NCBI GenBank assembly: GCA_963511305.1
Contig: CAUPIJ010000004.1
Span: 1-64,000 of the forward strand
Direction: 5' to 3'
DNA: 64,000 bases
Source: Propionimicrobium sp963511305
GTDB taxonomy: Bacteria > Actinomycetota > Actinomycetes > Propionibacteriales > Propionibacteriaceae
Below the pieces are notes generated by a model that ran no database searches, had not been told where the DNA came from, and worked only from the letters and a program-made list of their open reading frames with translations. Below are positions 61,794 through 64,000 of the stretch, piece by piece. Every line of letters begins with the position of its first letter. Position 1 is the stretch's first letter. The position numbers were made by a program, and so were the translations under genes.

Positions 61794-62984
61794 ATGCAGC
61801 GAATTGTCGGAACTATCCGACACTACGATTGGGGCTCGCCCGACTTCATCGCCAACCTTCTTGGCAACCCAGTCACCGATGTGCCGAATGCCGAATACTG
61901 GCTCGGCACCCACCCGTCGTCGCCGACCACGATCACAGACGACGGCAACAAAAGCGATCTGCGCACCTTCCTGAAGGCCAATCCGCAGCTACTAGGCGAG
62001 AAGATTCGCGGCAACTACGGCGATGAGTTGCCCTATCTTGTCAAGATTCTTTCGGCAGCAGCTCCGCTCAGCCTGCAGGCACACCCCAATGAAGAGGACG
62101 CCAGGGCCGGCTTTGAGAAAGAGAACGCCGAAGGCATTGCTTTGGATGATCCGCGCCGCACCTTCAAGGATCCGCGCCCCAAGCCCGAACTTATCGTTGC
62201 TCTCACCGAATTTGACGCGCTCGTGGGCTTCCGTGATCCGGCCGAAAGCTACCGCCTGTTCACTGCTCTAGGCGACATCCCCGAGCTAGATTCCGTGATT
62301 GGACCGCTCGAAAATCGCCGCGGTAGCGCTGCGCTCGAGGAGGTTTTCCTGGACGCACTTAGCATCGACGAAGACCGACGCTGGATCGTTAACGAGGTGG
62401 CTTCCGCGGCGATCAAGCATATCGATGACCCTGGCAAGGTTGGCGATTTCGCCAGGACCGCGGTATTGATCGATGAGCACTTCCCCGGCGACCCAAGCCT
62501 GATCGCCGCGCTGCTGCTAAACCGCAGGCACCTGCATCCTGGCCAGGCACTGCACGTCTCGCCGGGCACCATGCACGCCTATCTCAACGGCTCGGGCGTC
62601 GAGGTGATGACCAGCTCCGACAACGTACTTCGCGGTGGTCTGACCGGCAAACACATCGACGCCGACGCGCTCGTCCGGGTGGTCACGTTCAAGTCCGAGC
62701 CCGCTAAGATCCTGATGCCCAGCCAGGTTCGCGGCGGCGTCGAAACCTACGACTACCCCGATTCCACCTATCGCGTCTGGCGCATCAAGCCTGACGGCGA
62801 CGCGGTCGAGCTGCCAGCCGAGAGCAGTGCGCGCATCCTGCTGGTCACCGAGGGCAGCCTGCTGCTGCACAGTGCCGGCCGCCAGGAACTGCTAGAGCGG
62901 GGCCAATCGGTATTCCTTGCCGCCGAAGAACAGGTGAGCGCCCTGGGCGACGGCACCGCATTCCTAACCTCCGTAGGCGAATAG
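61794..62984 (+). CDS. manA: Mannose-6-phosphate isomerase, class I
   Basis: A 396-residue type I phosphomannose isomerase. GTIRHYDWGSPDFIANLLG is the N-terminus. The zinc ligands are in LSLQAHPNEEDARAGFEK, AYRDPKPE-like DPRPKPELIVAL and LHVSPGTMHAYLNGSGVEVM; the C-terminal cupin contains SSDNVLRGGLTGKHID. It interconverts fructose-6-phosphate and mannose-6-phosphate. ATG 61794 is preferred: GAGGAGGAAAGG lies upstream at good spacing. A bidirectional terminator separates it from clpC. Confidence 0.96.
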   Translation: MQRIVGTIRHYDWGSPDFIANLLGNPVTDVPNAEYWLGTHPSSPTTITDDGNKSDLRTFLKANPQLLGEKIRGNYGDELPYLVKILSAAAPLSLQAHPNEEDARAGFEKENAEGIALDDPRRTFKDPRPKPELIVALTEFDALVGFRDPAESYRLFTALGDIPELDSVIGPLENRRGSAALEEVFLDALSIDEDRRWIVNEVASAAIKHIDDPGKVGDFARTAVLIDEHFPGDPSLIAALLLNRRHLHPGQALHVSPGTMHAYLNGSGVEVMTSSDNVLRGGLTGKHIDADALVRVVTFKSEPAKILMPSQVRGGVETYDYPDSTYRVWRIKPDGDAVELPAESSARILLVTEGSLLLHSAGRQELLERGQSVFLAAEEQVSALGDGTAFLTSVGE

Positions 62985-63054
62985 CCCCACGGGATTGCAC
63001 CCTGCCCCGCCTCCCGTTGCGCGAGGAGCGCTTCCGGTTGCGGGTGGAGATGCA

Positions 63055-63095
63055 AAATGCCCCGGACAATTAACTGTGAACTGACCGGGGCATTT
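63055..63095. terminator. Bidirectional terminator between manA and clpC
   Basis: AAATGCCCCGG and CCGGGGCATTT arms are perfectly complementary with a 19-base loop, flanked by A- and T-rich bases, between convergent genes. Confidence 0.85.
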
Positions 63096-63115
63096 CTTGC
63101 GTTTAGTTGTTTGGT

Positions 63116-64000
63116 TTAGCTTTCTTCTTCGGGGATCATGTCGATGTCCTCCAGCTTCGGGGCCGCGCGGAACGTGAACGGCTCGGCGGAGTTCTTATCG
63201 GCACCCTCGGCCACGTCCACCACGACGATGGATCCGGCCTGCAGGTCGCCGAACAGGATCTGCTCAGCGATCGGGTCCTCGATCTTCGACTGGATGGCGC
63301 GACGCAGCGGACGAGCGCCGAGCAGCGGATCGTAACCGATCTCGGCGATCAGCTTGCTGGCTGCGGGCGTCAGCTCGATGCCCATGTCGCGCTCCTCTAG
63401 GCGCTTCTCGACCTGAGCGATCATCAGGCTGACGATGTTGGCGATCTCCTCAGCGGTGAGCTGGTGGAAGACGACGACCTCGTCAACGCGGTTCAGGAAC
63501 TCGGGACGGAAGTGCTGCTTGAGCTCTTCGTTAACCTTGCCCTTCATCGACTCGTAGTCGTTACCGGCATCTCCTGTGTTCGAGAAGCCCAAGCTGACCG
63601 AGCGGCTGATGTCCTTGGTGCCGAGGTTCGTGGTCATCACGATGACGGTGTTCTTGAAGTCGACCACCCTGCCCTGAGCGTCGGTCAGGCGACCCTCATC
63701 CAGAATCTGCAGCAGCGAGTTAAAGATGTCCGGGTGGGCCTTCTCGATCTCGTCGAACAGGATCACGCTGAACGGCTTGCGGCGCACCTTCTCGGTGAGC
63801 TGGCCGCCCTCGTCGTAGCCGACATACCCTGGCGGCGAACCGAACATCCTCGAAGCGGTGTGCTTCTCGGAAAACTCGCTCATGTCCAGGGTGATCAGGG
63901 CGTCCTCGTTGCCGAAGAGGAACTCGGCAAGCGCCTTGGTCAGCTCGGTCTTACCAACACCCGACGGGCCAGCGAAGATGAACGAGCCGGACGGGCGGTT
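63116..64000 (-). CDS. clpC: ClpC/ClpA-type protease ATPase (5' part outside window)
   Basis: Only the C-terminal 294 residues are visible. Within the second AAA+ domain are Walker A FIFAGPSGVGKTELTKALAE, the pore loop MFGSPPGYVGYDEGGQL and the sensor region ILFDEIEKAHPDIFNSLLQIL. They are followed by TTNLGTKDISRSVSLGF, the Clp C-terminal domain (HFRPEFLNRVDEVVVFHQL; YDPLLGARPLRRAIQSKIED) and an acidic end (MIPEEES). ClpC unfolds proteins for ClpP and is essential in many actinobacteria. The first AAA+ domain and N-domain lie outside the window. Confidence 0.97.
   Translation of the reverse strand, partial: NRPSGSFIFAGPSGVGKTELTKALAEFLFGNEDALITLDMSEFSEKHTASRMFGSPPGYVGYDEGGQLTEKVRRKPFSVILFDEIEKAHPDIFNSLLQILDEGRLTDAQGRVVDFKNTVIVMTTNLGTKDISRSVSLGFSNTGDAGNDYESMKGKVNEELKQHFRPEFLNRVDEVVVFHQLTAEEIANIVSLMIAQVEKRLEERDMGIELTPAASKLIAEIGYDPLLGARPLRRAIQSKIEDPIAEQILFGDLQAGSIVVVDVAEGADKNSAEPFTFRAAPKLEDIDMIPEEES

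Overview
The window looks like part of the chromosome of a high-GC actinobacterium, most likely a member of the Actinomycetales close to Actinomycetaceae; the genus cannot be fixed from sequence alone. The clues are a mycothione-reductase-type enzyme, DisA, a DUF3263 protein, the tiny basic ribosomal protein bS22, a solitary groEL with tandem CIRCE elements, and many GTG starts with tight ATGA/GTGA overlaps. Housekeeping genes fill the right half. The left 14.5 kb is an accessory defence region.

Layout. 1-2.5 kb (minus strand): remains of a phage or integrative-element replication module (DUF2800 nuclease, two small hypotheticals, a sigma-region-4-like protein, a 47-residue basic protein). 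2.66-8.7 kb (plus): one translationally coupled operon that joins an ABC-three-component (ABC-3C) conflict system to a small XRE regulator and a XamI/SalI-type type II restriction-modification pair. 8.8-14.5 kb: a decayed ISL3-family transposase abuts a 5'-truncated hsdM, followed by intact hsdS (with a 12-bp tandem repeat in the spacer, as in EcoR124I) and hsdR. 14.7-21.1 kb: a DMT transporter and a complete urease operon ureABCEFGD. 21.9-27.4 kb (minus): a probable nickel ABC importer whose permease and two ATPases are fused, with a divergent ArsR-type metal sensor. 27.4-28.8 kb: an AAA/DUF4143 ATPase preceded by three direct repeats with a 40-bp period. 28.8-35.2 kb (minus): a DtxR-box-controlled ECF importer (S component plus a fused A-A-T protein) with two ABC half-exporters. 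Just upstream is a cobalamin riboswitch with no obvious gene of its own. 35.7-36.8 kb: a RelB/YafQ-type toxin-antitoxin pair with the toxin frameshifted in a C7 tract, and a collapsed AlbA_2 regulator. 36.8-64 kb: typA, mycothione reductase, a phosphatase, CobA/HemD-like protein, bS22, asd, proline dehydrogenase, radA, disA, a GH65 phosphorylase with beta-phosphoglucomutase, cardiolipin synthase, aroD, cysS, rlmB, glyA, groEL, manA and the 3' part of clpC.

How the parts work together. Urease, the nickel-type importer and the metal sensor form a plausible functional unit: nickel uptake feeds the UreDEFG maturation proteins. The iron-box/ECF/exporter operon looks like iron, haem or siderophore handling. 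Several genes carry clean deletion scars: the AlbA_2 regulator, a TIM-barrel isomerase, an aldehyde-dehydrogenase/Gfo-Idh chimera, hsdM, and a riboswitch without its gene. They suggest ongoing gene loss. No rRNA, tRNA or CRISPR array was recognised.
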